Source: Rickettsiales bacterium
Lineage (GTDB): Bacteria > Pseudomonadota > Alphaproteobacteria > Pelagibacterales > Pelagibacteraceae
Direction: 5' to 3'
NCBI GenBank assembly: GCA_005801485.1
Contig: SYDM01000045.1
Span: 1 to 12,155, forward strand
DNA length: 12,155 bases
Both the position numbers and the translations under genes were made by a program. Under the pieces are notes generated by a model that saw only the letters and a program-made list of their open reading frames with translations, was not told the DNA's origin and did no database searches. Position 1 is the stretch's first letter. Each line of letters opens with the position of its first letter. Of this stretch, positions 1 to 7,688 are shown piece by piece.

Positions 1-785
1 ATAATATCAGTTAAATGTTCTAAAGAAATTTTTTTATTTTGAATTTTTCTCCAAATAGAAAAAGGTGTTTTTTCTCTGCCGGTTAGAATTGCTTTAATTC
101 CTTTTTCTTTCAAAGCTGAAATAAGTTCACCAGAAATTAATTTAAAGTTATCAGTCCGATTATCTTTAATATATTTTAATCTTTCTACAATTAAATTTCT
201 AGCATCACTATTTAAAACTGCAAAAGATAAATCTTCTAATTCGTCTCTTATTAAATTCATTCCCATTCTATCTGCCAGAGGTGCATAAATTTCCATGGTC
301 TCTTTAGAAATTCTTTTTTTTTTATCTTCCGAAGTAAATGAAGCAATGGTTCTCATATTATGTAATCGATCAGCTAATTTTACCAACAAAACTCTTATAT
401 CTTTAGACGTTGCTAGAATTAATTTTCTAAAATTTTCTGCTTGAGAATTTTCACTGGCTTTATTTTCTAAAGCTGAAATCTTTGTGACACCATCAACTAA
501 GTCAGCTACTTCCTTGCCAAATTCTTGCAAAACTATATCGTATGTTGCTTTAGTGTCTTCAATTGTGTCGTGCAATAATCCTGTAATTATTGTAGCGCTA
601 TCTAATTTAAGTTCAGCTAAAATATCTGCAACGGCTATAGGATGAACCACATAGGGAAGTCCAGATACTCTTTTTTGATTTTTATGTGCTTCTAAGGCAA
701 AATTATAAGCTTTGTTTAATGGTCCAATATTTGAAAATTTATTATAAGATTGAATTTTATTTAAAAGCTGGTCTGAACTATTCAT
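1..785 (-). CDS. rsh: Bifunctional (p)ppGpp synthetase/hydrolase (RelA/SpoT homologue), 3' end off the left edge
   Basis: Translation from the ATG at 785 gives 261 residues with no stop before the window ends, so the C-terminal part is missing. The N-terminal HD hydrolase domain is intact. I see His48 (VVHPIAVADIL), the HD pair His72-Asp73 followed by Glu76-Asp77 (LLHDTIEDT), and Asp139 in VKLADRLHNMRT. These are the metal and catalytic positions of ppGpp hydrolases; RelA-type enzymes that cannot hydrolyse have lost them. The synthetase domain begins near residue 236 (GREKTPFSIWRKIQ) and is cut before its catalytic residues. By family knowledge such proteins make and degrade (p)ppGpp in the cytoplasm during starvation; that both activities exist here is inferred. 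The start codon overlaps the folK stop as ATGA, so it is the last visible gene of the dapA-smpB-folK-rsh operon. Confidence 0.93.
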   Translation of the reverse strand, partial: MNSSDQLLNKIQSYNKFSNIGPLNKAYNFALEAHKNQKRVSGLPYVVHPIAVADILAELKLDSATIITGLLHDTIEDTKATYDIVLQEFGKEVADLVDGVTKISALENKASENSQAENFRKLILATSKDIRVLLVKLADRLHNMRTIASFTSEDKKKRISKETMEIYAPLADRMGMNLIRDELEDLSFAVLNSDARNLIVERLKYIKDNRTDNFKLISGELISALKEKGIKAILTGREKTPFSIWRKIQNKKISLEHLTDI

Positions 786-1297
786 TGATCAATTATAACA
801 CTTTCATTTAACCTTGTAATCTCATTCCTTAGTTCAAAATTAAGTTTTTTTATTAAAAAATCTATTTTTTTGTTAAATACAGGATGTAACCAATTAGGGG
901 ATATTTCTCTTAATGGATAAAGAACGAAATTTCTCAAATGAGCTCTTGGATGAGGTAGAACTATTTGATTGGTATTTATTATTTTACTGTAATAATCAAT
1001 TATATCAATATCGCAAGTTCTTGGCTGGTTTTTTAAAGTTCTATTTCTTTGAAGTTTTTTTTCAATTGTTTGAAATATCTTAATCAAGGACTCTGGTTTC
1101 TCTTTGGTATCAATACTTAAAGAAATGTTTAAAAATTTAGGATTTTTTTTGTTAGGATATGAAGGTGTTTCATAAATATTTGATATTTTTAAAATTTTAA
1201 ATTTATTTGCAGTTATCAATTGAATAGTTTTTTTAAGATTATAAAACCTATCACCTTTCAATGAATTTAAATTTGATCCAATATTGATATAAATCAT
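782..1297 (-). CDS. folK: 2-amino-4-hydroxy-6-hydroxymethyldihydropteridine pyrophosphokinase (HPPK)
   Basis: This 171-residue protein matches HPPK, the cytoplasmic enzyme that transfers pyrophosphate from ATP to the pterin alcohol before dihydropteroate synthase acts in folate synthesis. The order of motifs is typical: an N-terminal INIGSNL, YETPSY near 42-47, [12 protein letters not shown] near 53-64, [11 protein letters not shown] at 92-102 with Asp96 and Asp98 as the expected Mg-binding pair, then [19 protein letters not shown] at about 114-132. The family's common 'DLDIL' reads DIDII here, with Cys95 just before it. The length is close to E. coli FolK plus a short C-terminal tail. Its start overlaps the smpB stop by 4 bases (ATGA) and its stop overlaps the rsh start in the same way, so translation is probably coupled. 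No other folate gene is visible nearby. Confidence 0.92.
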   Translation of the reverse strand: MIYINIGSNLNSLKGDRFYNLKKTIQLITANKFKILKISNIYETPSYPNKKNPKFLNISLSIDTKEKPESLIKIFQTIEKKLQRNRTLKNQPRTCDIDIIDYYSKIINTNQIVLPHPRAHLRNFVLYPLREISPNWLHPVFNKKIDFLIKKLNFELRNEITRLNESVIIDQ

Positions 1298-1767
1298 TTT
1301 TTTGTAGCACTAAAAATTCTTTGCTTTTCTCTAGTCCAGTCTCTTTTTTTCTTAACTTGCCTTTTGTCGTAAAGTTTTTTACCTTTTGCAATAGCTATTT
1401 GAATCTTAGCTTTTCCTTTTTGAAAATATAATTTTGTTGGTACTAGAGTTAAACCTTCTTGATTAATTCTTCCGATCAGTTTGTTAATCTCTTTTCTTTT
1501 AAATAATAATTTTCTATCACCTTTTGGATCATGATTGTTATAACTTGACTGTCTATATAGTGGTATATGAGAATTAATTAAAAATATTTCTCCATTTTTA
1601 TCTGCCGCATAAGAGTCCGCGATACTTGCCTTGCCTTCCCGTAAAGATTTAACTTCTGATCCTTTTAAAGAGATACCCGCTTCTATAAGTTCTAAAAAAA
1701 AATAATTGAAGCTTGCTTTCCTGTTTAGACAAATAATTTTTTGTCCAGGAATATCTTTTTGTTTCAT
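1294..1767 (-). CDS. smpB: SsrA-binding protein SmpB (trans-translation)
   Basis: This 157-residue basic protein has the length and motifs of SmpB, which binds tmRNA (SsrA) and delivers it to stalled ribosomes. Visible landmarks are [20 protein letters not shown] near residues 15-34, [21 protein letters not shown] near 34-54 (the signature core of the OB-fold), [19 protein letters not shown] near 97-115, and a Lys/Arg-rich C-terminal tail ([23 protein letters not shown]) that in known SmpB enters the decoding centre. Its ATG shares one base with the dapA stop (TAATG) and its TGA overlaps the folK start, so it is the second gene of a four-gene overlapping operon. The ssrA gene itself is not in the window. 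Nothing is unusual in the sequence. Confidence 0.96.
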   Translation of the reverse strand: MKQKDIPGQKIICLNRKASFNYFFLELIEAGISLKGSEVKSLREGKASIADSYAADKNGEIFLINSHIPLYRQSSYNNHDPKGDRKLLFKRKEINKLIGRINQEGLTLVPTKLYFQKGKAKIQIAIAKGKKLYDKRQVKKKRDWTREKQRIFSATKK

Positions 1768-2651
1768 TAAATTAATTTTGCGTACTGTAAAGCTTCTTTA
1801 ACAATTTTTTTAGTACTCTCAGTGACTTGAACTAATGGTAACCTAACATCGTCGGGCGCAAGACCTAATAAAGAAGCAGCATATTTAACAGGTGAAGGAT
1901 TGCTTTCTATAAAAAGAGATTTGTTTAATGGTGTTAAAATTTTATTTATTTCTTCAGCTCTGGCTTGAAGATTGTGATCATTTCTTGATAGTGATGCATT
2001 TTGCATTTCTGAACATAGTTTAGTTGCAACATTAGCAGTAACACTTATGCATCCTCGACCACCTCTTTTATTGAACTCTATAGCATTGCTATCTTCTCCG
2101 GTCAGCATAATGAGATCTTTACCCATAGCTCTATATTGTTGATCAGCACGATCTAAATCACCTGTTGCATCTTTAACTCCTGCAATATTTTTTAATTCAA
2201 AAAGTCTACTCATTGTATCGACTGTCATATCAATTACAGATCTTGAAGGTATATTATAAATTATTATTGGTATGCCAACATTGTCATTAATTTTTTTATA
2301 ATGTTGATAAAGACCTTCTTGTGTAGGCTTATTATAATACGGAGTTACAATTAATAGTCCATCTGAGCCAGCTTTTTCAGCGTACCTCGAAAGATCAATA
2401 GCTTCAGCTGTTGAATTTGAACCTGAGCCAGCAATTACAGGTATTTTGCCCTGACATTCATTAACGGATAAACTTATTATTTTTCGATGCTCATCATGTG
2501 AAAGAGTTGGTGACTCACCAGTCGTACCACCTGGCACTAATCCGTGTGTACCATTTTTTAAATGATGATGAATTAAATTTATATAATTTTCTTCATCTAA
2601 TTTATTGTTTTTAAAAGGTGTAATTAATGCAACAATTGATCCTTTAAACAT
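1767..2651 (-). CDS. dapA: 4-hydroxy-tetrahydrodipicolinate synthase
   Basis: This 294-residue TIM-barrel aldolase condenses pyruvate with aspartate semialdehyde, the first committed step towards diaminopimelate and lysine. Key residues are in place: Thr43-Thr44 in [11 protein letters not shown], Tyr106 in TPYYNKPT, Tyr132 in IYNIPSRS, Arg137, and the Schiff-base lysine Lys160 in GVKDATGDL. The length equals the usual family length. It is the first gene of the minus-strand dapA-smpB-folK-rsh operon and overlaps smpB by one base. The start ATG at 2651 leaves only 38 bases to the divergent transglycosylase gene. Other N-acetylneuraminate lyase-family aldolases share the fold, but the close match to DapA around every active-site residue makes another substrate unlikely. 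Confidence 0.96.
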   Translation of the reverse strand: MFKGSIVALITPFKNNKLDEENYINLIHHHLKNGTHGLVPGGTTGESPTLSHDEHRKIISLSVNECQGKIPVIAGSGSNSTAEAIDLSRYAEKAGSDGLLIVTPYYNKPTQEGLYQHYKKINDNVGIPIIIYNIPSRSVIDMTVDTMSRLFELKNIAGVKDATGDLDRADQQYRAMGKDLIMLTGEDSNAIEFNKRGGRGCISVTANVATKLCSEMQNASLSRNDHNLQARAEEINKILTPLNKSLFIESNPSPVKYAASLLGLAPDDVRLPLVQVTESTKKIVKEALQYAKLI

Positions 2652-2689
2652 ATAATAAAATAATATAATTAAATCTAATTGTAAATTTT
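2652..2689. promoter_or_regulatory. Compact divergent spacer between dapA and the transglycosylase gene
   Basis: Only 38 bases, all but three of them A/T, separate two divergent start codons, so both promoters must overlap each other and perhaps the dapA coding start. On the plus strand two exact TATAAT hexamers are visible (2651-2656 and 2664-2669), but neither has a convincing -35 box at 16-18 bases. On the minus strand TTTACA (2685-2680) is a -35-like hexamer without a well-spaced -10. No Shine-Dalgarno sequence is evident before either gene. Assignment to particular promoters is a guess in sequence this AT-rich. Confidence 0.35.
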
Positions 2690-5024
2690 ATGCCTAATTT
2701 TAATAATAGTCTAGTAAATTTAATAACTATTTCATTTATATTTTTTCTATTTACATTTTTACAAGCAGATAATAATGAATTTATTTTACCTAAAAAAAAA
2801 ATTATTCAATTAAACTCAGAAATAAAAGAAATTAAAAAAGAATATAAAGTTAGTGAAAGAAATAATGTTTTAAAAAATCAAAATATAGAAGATAAAAATT
2901 TACCACGAAAAAAACCTAATATTAATCAAACTACAACAATAAACGATCCTGAAAAAAAAAAAATCTGAAATTTCTGAGATCAAAAAAATAGAAATTATTA
3001 GTAAAGAAATTAATGACAAGATAAAACCAGAAATAAGTGTTGTTCAAAATATTTTTTTATATCCAACCAAAAAACCTCTTACATTTAAAACTTTTGATGT
3101 ACCAACAATAGAAAAATCTGAAATATTAAATGATAAAGATTATATATTAGCAAAAGAAGTATTTGATTTAATAGAAAAAAATAAATGGAATGATGCAATA
3201 ATTTTAAGTAAAAAATTTGATGATAAAGAAGTTATTAATTTAGTTAATTGGTTGCTTCTTAAAGAGCAGGAAAACCAAGCAACTTTTAATGATTATTATG
3301 AATTTATTTTAAAAAATCCAGACTATCCAAGAATTAATCGCTTAAGATATTTAGCTGAACATAAAATATTACTTAAAAATTCATCCCCTAGAGCTATTAT
3401 AAACTGGTTTGAAAAAGAGTTACCTTCGAGTGGTGTGGGTAAAATTAAACTTGGTGAAGCTTATCTTGAAATGGGACAAAACGAATTAGCTGCGAATTTA
3501 ATTAAAACTGGATGGATAGACGCTGATTTATCACCTGACGATCTTAAGTATTATAAAAATAAATTTAATAATATTCTAAAAACAGAAGACCATTTAAAGA
3601 GAGCTGATTATCTAGCATGGAATGATCAATATTGGGACTTAAAAAGAATGCTATCTTATTTACCTCAAAATGAAAGATTGCTTTATAATGCAAGGTTTAT
3701 TCTAAAAACTAATTCAAGTGGAGTTGATCAGGCAGTTGCTGATGTTCCTGAACAATTTAAAAAAGATTTGGGCTTACAATTTGATAGGTTGAAATGGAGA
3801 GTTAGAAGAAATCGGCTAGAAGGATCTGTAGAAATTTTAAAAAACTTTCATGGAGAGGAAACTTTAAAATATGCAGAAAAATGGTGGAATCTTAGAGAAA
3901 ATATTGCAAGAGATTTGATTTTTGAAAAAAAATATTCTGAGGCTTACGAAGTTTCTTCAAACCATCATTTATCAGAAGGACCAGATTATGCAGACGCCGA
4001 GTGGATATCAGGATGGCTTGCATTAAGTTTTTTAAATGAAACAGATCTTGCTATAAAGCACTTTATAAACTTTTATAGCAAAGTTGGATATCCCGTAAGC
4101 TTATCTAGAGGCGCATATTGGCTAGGTTTAGCTTATGAAAAAAAAGCTGATCAAGAAAAAGCTCTGAACTTTTTTAAAGAAGCTTCAAAATTTTCAAATA
4201 CATTTTACGGTCAACTATCTTACATTAAAATTAAATCTGCCCAACCTTTTCAAATTCCTACAGATTTTACTGTAAAAGATGGTTACGAAAATGAGTTTAA
4301 TAAAAATAAACTAATCAAACACGTTAAACTTTTAAAAGAATTAGACAAATCTAAGTTTAGCAAAGATATTATTAAACATTTAGCAAGTTTAAATATAGAT
4401 AATGGCAGCGAAGTTTTGGCTGCAAAATTAGCAACTGAAGTAGGTAGATTTGATTATGCAATTCAAGTTGCCAAAGAAGCTTCTTATGAGAAAAGATTTA
4501 TAAATTTTTACAATTATCCTGTAATTAATACACAAGGAGAAATTAATAATAAGAAAATGCCTGCGCCAGAATTAATTTTAGCTATCATAAGACAGGAAAG
4601 TGAGTTTGACTCAAGGGCAAATAGTTATGTAGGCGCTCAAGGTTTAATGCAACTTATGCCGGCAACTGCTAAACTAGTTTCTAAAAACATTGGTGTAACC
4701 TATAATAAAGATTCACTTCAAAAAGATTCTAATTATAATGTTAAATTAGGTACCTATTATATTAATTCACTTCTTGATGATTACGATGGAGTATATCCAT
4801 TTGCTATTGCAGCTTATAACGCAGGTCCAAATAGAGTTAAGTTATGGATAAAAAAATATGGCGATCCTAATAGAAAAGAAATAAGTTTTGTTGACTGGAT
4901 AGAATTAATAAGATTTGAAGAAACACGAAATTATGTCCAAAGAGTAATTGAGAATATTAATGTCTATAAATTTTTATTAAATGGAAATAAACAATTTCAA
5001 ATAGATAATTATTTTAGAGAATGA
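2690..5024 (+). CDS. slt: Soluble lytic murein transglycosylase, reading frame broken at an A12 run
   Basis: Two frames together encode one protein. Frame A (2690-2968, 92 residues) starts at ATG with a signal peptide: a hydrophobic stretch at about residues 9-24 ending FLQA before DNNEF. A Lys/Asn-rich linker follows, and the frame stops just after a run of twelve A's. The frame carrying the rest is open from that run to 5024. If the run is read as eleven A's, the two join without a stop into 777 residues. The second half holds helical TPR-like repeats of the Slt70 superhelical type, then the SLT catalytic domain: RQESEFDSRA with the catalytic Glu at 4596-4598, GAQGLMQLMPATA, IAAYNAGPNRV, and ETRNYVQRV. 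By family knowledge it cleaves peptidoglycan glycan strands to 1,6-anhydromuropeptides in the periplasm. The first in-frame start after the break is a TTG at 3252, which would give a product without a signal peptide. Sequencing error, slippage rescue and real decay are all possible. Confidence 0.85.
2952..2963 (+). repeat. A12 homopolymer at the slt frame break
   Basis: Twelve consecutive A's follow GATCCTG and precede TCTGAAATT. With twelve A's the frame reads Glu-Lys-Lys-Lys-Ile-stop; with eleven it reads Glu-Lys-Lys-Lys-Ser-Glu and continues into the transglycosylase. It lies in the low-complexity linker after the signal peptide, where gain or loss of one Lys codon would be harmless but a one-base change breaks the gene. 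Confidence 0.9.
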
Positions 5025-5031
5025 GCATAAG

Positions 5032-5124
5032 TGGCGGACGCGGTGGGATTCGAACCCACGGTACATCTTGCGACGTACGGAAAGTTAGCAACCTTCTGGT
5101 TTAAGCCATCTCACCCACGCTTCC
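5032..5124 (-). tRNA. tRNA-Ser (anticodon GCT)
   Basis: The minus strand folds into a 93-base class II tRNA: acceptor GGAAGCG/CGCGTCC, D-stem GGT/ACC, anticodon stem GAAGG/CTTTC closing the loop TTGCTAA (anticodon GCT, reading AGC and AGU), a long variable arm (GTACGT/ATGTAC around CGCAAG) as expected for serine tRNAs, T-arm GTGGG-TTCGAAT-CCCAC, discriminator G, and an encoded CCA at 5034-5032. The acceptor stem has one A-G mismatch at pair 4-69; all other stem pairs are Watson-Crick or G-U. Its 3' end lies 7 bases from the slt stop, facing it. Confidence 0.96.
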
Positions 5125-5213
5125 AACTCTACTTGCTATCATAGAAGAATCCGTGAGTTTAAATTCTTCCCTAATTTAACTATAACATTCTTGAAAAATT
5201 TTTCGAGTCTTAA
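5125..5213. promoter_or_regulatory. Divergent spacer between tRNA-Ser and rarD, with candidate promoters
   Basis: This 89-base spacer must carry start signals for both the tRNA (minus) and rarD (plus). For rarD, TTTAAA (5158-5163), 17 bases, then TATAAC (5181-5186) is a plausible sigma-70 pair giving a leader of about 20 bases. For the tRNA, TATGAT on the minus strand (5143-5138) is a plausible -10 about 14 bases before the mature 5' end, without a good -35. No Shine-Dalgarno is visible before rarD. Both assignments are weak because chance matches are common in such AT-rich DNA. Confidence 0.35.
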
Positions 5214-6086
5214 ATGAAAAAAAAAAATTTAGATGGTAGTCTTTTAACTTTAGGAGCTTCTCTTTGGTGGGGTATAATTGGTGTAATTTATTTCAAATTT
5301 GTTTCTTTTGCTGATCCAATTGAACTTGTAATTCATAGAACTATCTGGACTGCAGTTATACTTATAATAACAACTTATATCTACTCGAAATGGAATATTT
5401 TTTTAAAAGTTCTCGAAGATAAAAAAAAAATTTTTCTATTGAGTATAACTAGTATTCTTGTGATGTTTAATTGGTTTACTTGGCTTTATTCAGTTTCAGT
5501 TAACAAACTAATTGATGCTAGTTTTGGTTATTATATATTTCCAATTTTTAGTATTTTTTTTGGAATAATTTTTTTAAAAGAAAAATATAACAAAAATAAA
5601 ATTATTGCTGTTCTTTGTGTATTTATTGCTATTTTATATTTATTTTTACAATATAAAACCTTACCTTGGATTGGCCTATCTCTTGCCATTACTTGGAGTC
5701 TCTATGGTCTAATTAGAAAAAAAATTAATGTTGATTCAGACATAGGATTGCTTTTTGAAACTTTACTTCTTTTACCTTTTGCCATTATTGTTTTTTTATA
5801 TCTTATTAAGTTAAATCTTAATGTTTTTTCTTTAAATGAAATTAAACTTTCCTTTTATCTATTATGGGCCGGACCTGTTACTTTAATTCCATTATATTTA
5901 TATACAAAAGGTTTTCAGCTTGTTGGCATAGGTCCCGCAAGTATGATTTATTTGGTTGTTCCTACTTCACAAGTTTTGTTAGGAACGCTAGTTTATGGTG
6001 AAAGTATAGACATTCATAAGATGATAAGCTTTTTCTTTGTTGGGATCGCTGTATTTATTTATTTAAATGAAATTAAAAAAGAATAA
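5214..6086 (+). CDS. rarD: RarD-type EamA/DMT-family membrane transporter
   Basis: This 290-residue protein consists almost entirely of hydrophobic segments, about ten, as expected of the EamA-domain drug/metabolite transporter superfamily (two five-helix repeats) in the inner membrane. RarD-specific resemblance includes TLGASLWWGIIGVIYFKF near residues 12-29, the HRTIW motif near 41-45, SVNKLIDASFGYYIFPIFS near 94-112, and GPVTLIPLYLYTKGFQLVGI in the second half. RarD proteins are named for a link to chloramphenicol sensitivity; the true substrate is generally unknown and cannot be read here. The start ATG is followed at once by eleven A's (Lys-Lys-Lys-Asn), and a ten-A run lies near 5430. 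The stop is 3 bases from the stop of the opposing thiV gene, with no room for a hairpin terminator. Confidence 0.85.
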   Translation: MKKKNLDGSLLTLGASLWWGIIGVIYFKFVSFADPIELVIHRTIWTAVILIITTYIYSKWNIFLKVLEDKKKIFLLSITSILVMFNWFTWLYSVSVNKLIDASFGYYIFPIFSIFFGIIFLKEKYNKNKIIAVLCVFIAILYLFLQYKTLPWIGLSLAITWSLYGLIRKKINVDSDIGLLFETLLLLPFAIIVFLYLIKLNLNVFSLNEIKLSFYLLWAGPVTLIPLYLYTKGFQLVGIGPASMIYLVVPTSQVLLGTLVYGESIDIHKMISFFFVGIAVFIYLNEIKKE

Positions 6087-6089
6087 TTA

Positions 6090-7583
6090 CTATTTTATTT
6101 CATTTACACTGTTGAGACTTATATAATTAAACTTTAATTTTTTATTTTTAAACAGAATAATTATAAACATTGGGATAAAAGTTGCTAAAATAAAAGACCA
6201 AAATAAAAGAGCTGTTGAAATCCATTTAGGAAAAAGTTCTACCTTAAATAATTCCCCTACAATAAAACTAGTTTGGAAAGATTGATCTGGAAAAAAACTA
6301 AGACCAAAAATCAGTCCAGCTAAAATAGAATAAAATATAACTTTGTTAGATATATTGCCTTTATACATTCCATAGAAAACAGGAAAAAAAGCTGCACAAC
6401 ATAAAAGATCTGCAAATAGGAACATAAATAATACGCTATTACCTTTTGAGGCTGTATAAAAAACAAACAAGGATAAAATTATTACACTGTATTTAGATAA
6501 TAGAAGATAATTTTTATTATTTTTAAGTTTTATAAATTTACGAGCTTCAATTGTTATTAAAGTTGAAATAGCATTTATTAGAGTGTCCATTGAACTAATC
6601 ACAAGCACAACAACTAAAATTAATAAACATATACTTAAAAATATATTTTTATCTTGGTCTAAGAGAAGTGAGAAAAAAATTGTACTGGGATCTGGTGATT
6701 TTCCTATTCCTACAGCAATAATTCCAATAAACCCTAAAATAAAAATAAAAGGAATTACAATACAACAAGCAGAAATAAACCCAACTTTTAGATCCTCTAT
6801 ACTTTTTGCCGCGTAAACTCTTTGCCATATTCCTTGATCAAACAAGTTTGTTGCAAAAACTGCTATAAAAAAAGTAATTCCAGATGTATAGCCATAAAAA
6901 TAATTTTTACTTAGTAAAAAATTTGCTTTTTCGTTTATTTTTTCTAAGGATGAAATATTAATATTTGAATTGTAAATATGATGAATTGCAAAAGTTAAAA
7001 ATATTAAAATAACTATAAATTGAATTTTATCCGTAAATATAGAAACTTTAAGTCCTCCATATAAAGTATAACTTAGTGTTGTAACTAAAATTATTAATGA
7101 AGTTTGCCACAGAGGTATTCCAGATATTAATTTTATAACTTTAGCTACTGCGGTAACTTCTGCTGTTAAATAAACAAGCATATAAAAAATTGTTAAAATC
7201 ATAACTAAATTGAAAACGGATCTATTGAATCTAATAAAAACGAATTGAGTTAAACTATTTCCATTTGGCATAATTTTTCTTAATCTTTTGCCAAAAAAAT
7301 AAAATGCTAGAAATGGAAATCCCTGACCTAAAGAATATCCTATTATAGCACCAAGCCCACCCCACGTAGCTGCCTCTGCTGGACCAATTAAAATCCATAC
7401 TCCAAAACACGAGGCTATCAATGTAGCTGTGAGAGTTTTTTTTCTTATTTCTCTATCAGCATTTAAATATGATTTTATAGAATAATTTTTTTTTGAATAA
7501 ATAATACCTACTACGGCAAAGATTACACTTATGGTTACTAATAATAGTATTGTTATTGATTGACTGATGTAAACTTGGTTCAT
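6090..7583 (-). CDS. thiV: Sodium:solute symporter, TPP-riboswitch controlled; probable thiamin-precursor transporter ThiV
   Basis: This 497-residue protein has about 13 hydrophobic segments and the sodium/solute symporter (SSS) family signature near residues 173-193 (TLYGGLKVSIFTDKIQFIVI). An N-terminal helix and GVWILIGPAEAATWGG (about 61-76) fit the Na-binding/unwound helix region of the family. It should use the sodium gradient to import a small solute across the inner membrane. The substrate call rests on the leader: a TPP aptamer runs right into the start codon. In SAR11, a TPP-riboswitch-linked SSS gene was named thiV and proposed to import the thiamin pyrimidine HMP; from the sequence alone, HMP, thiamin or a degradation product are equally possible. 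The start ATG at 7583 follows a strong GAAGGGAG ribosome site. No other thiamin gene is in the window; umuC lies upstream on the same strand. Its 3' end almost touches rarD. Confidence 0.88.
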   Translation of the reverse strand: MNQVYISQSITILLLVTISVIFAVVGIIYSKKNYSIKSYLNADREIRKKTLTATLIASCFGVWILIGPAEAATWGGLGAIIGYSLGQGFPFLAFYFFGKRLRKIMPNGNSLTQFVFIRFNRSVFNLVMILTIFYMLVYLTAEVTAVAKVIKLISGIPLWQTSLIILVTTLSYTLYGGLKVSIFTDKIQFIVILIFLTFAIHHIYNSNINISSLEKINEKANFLLSKNYFYGYTSGITFFIAVFATNLFDQGIWQRVYAAKSIEDLKVGFISACCIVIPFIFILGFIGIIAVGIGKSPDPSTIFFSLLLDQDKNIFLSICLLILVVVLVISSMDTLINAISTLITIEARKFIKLKNNKNYLLLSKYSVIILSLFVFYTASKGNSVLFMFLFADLLCCAAFFPVFYGMYKGNISNKVIFYSILAGLIFGLSFFPDQSFQTSFIVGELFKVELFPKWISTALLFWSFILATFIPMFIIILFKNKKLKFNYISLNSVNEIK

Positions 7584-7652
7584 TTTCTCCCTTCGTTGTA
7601 ATTACACAACAGGTTCTTTGGGTATAATCTCAGCTGTTAAGCACCCCAGAAA
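7584..7652 (-). promoter_or_regulatory. TPP riboswitch (THI element) overlapping the thiV ribosome-binding site
   Basis: Read on the minus strand, the leader carries the conserved TPP aptamer blocks in order: GGGGTGC (7647-7641), GCTGAGA (7634-7628), ATACCC (7625-7620), GAACCTG (7616-7610), a TTGT/ACAA hairpin and CGAAGGGAG (7595-7587). The P1 closing stem is TTTCT (7652-7648) with AGAAA (7588-7584), which ends at the base before the ATG. P3 is minimal, with a six-base loop. The Shine-Dalgarno sequence is part of the conserved 3' aptamer strand, so ligand binding should block translation directly, with no separate expression platform. High TPP would therefore switch thiV off. Confidence 0.93.
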
Positions 7653-7659
7653 CTATATT

Positions 7660-7688
7660 TTTTTACTTTAAATTTTTTTTCTTGTCAA
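7660..7688 (-). promoter_or_regulatory. Tentative promoter for the thiV transcript
   Basis: On the minus strand an exact TTGACA (7688-7683), 17 bases, then TAAAAA (7665-7660) would place the transcription start near 7653, right at the first base of the TPP aptamer stem. The -35 hexamer overlaps the umuC stop codon. The -10 is poor; TATAGT at 7657-7652 is a better hexamer but is spaced 25 bases from the -35 and would truncate the aptamer. The good position relative to the aptamer is the main argument. Confidence 0.4.

Noticed and set aside
3252..5024. Transglycosylase as a separate gene starting at a TTG at 3252
   Set aside because: The frame is open and coding-like upstream to the A12 run, and this start would lack a signal peptide; one broken gene explains the data better.
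5144..5169. Inverted repeat GAAGAAT/ATTCTTC with a 12-base loop as a terminator
   Set aside because: Short, AT-rich stem with a large loop and no following T-run on either strand; it lies among likely promoter elements.
6583..6816. 77-codon open frame on the plus strand inside thiV
   Set aside because: It lies wholly antisense to a well-conserved membrane segment region of the symporter, has no ribosome site and no recognisable motif; it is a by-product of low stop-codon density there.
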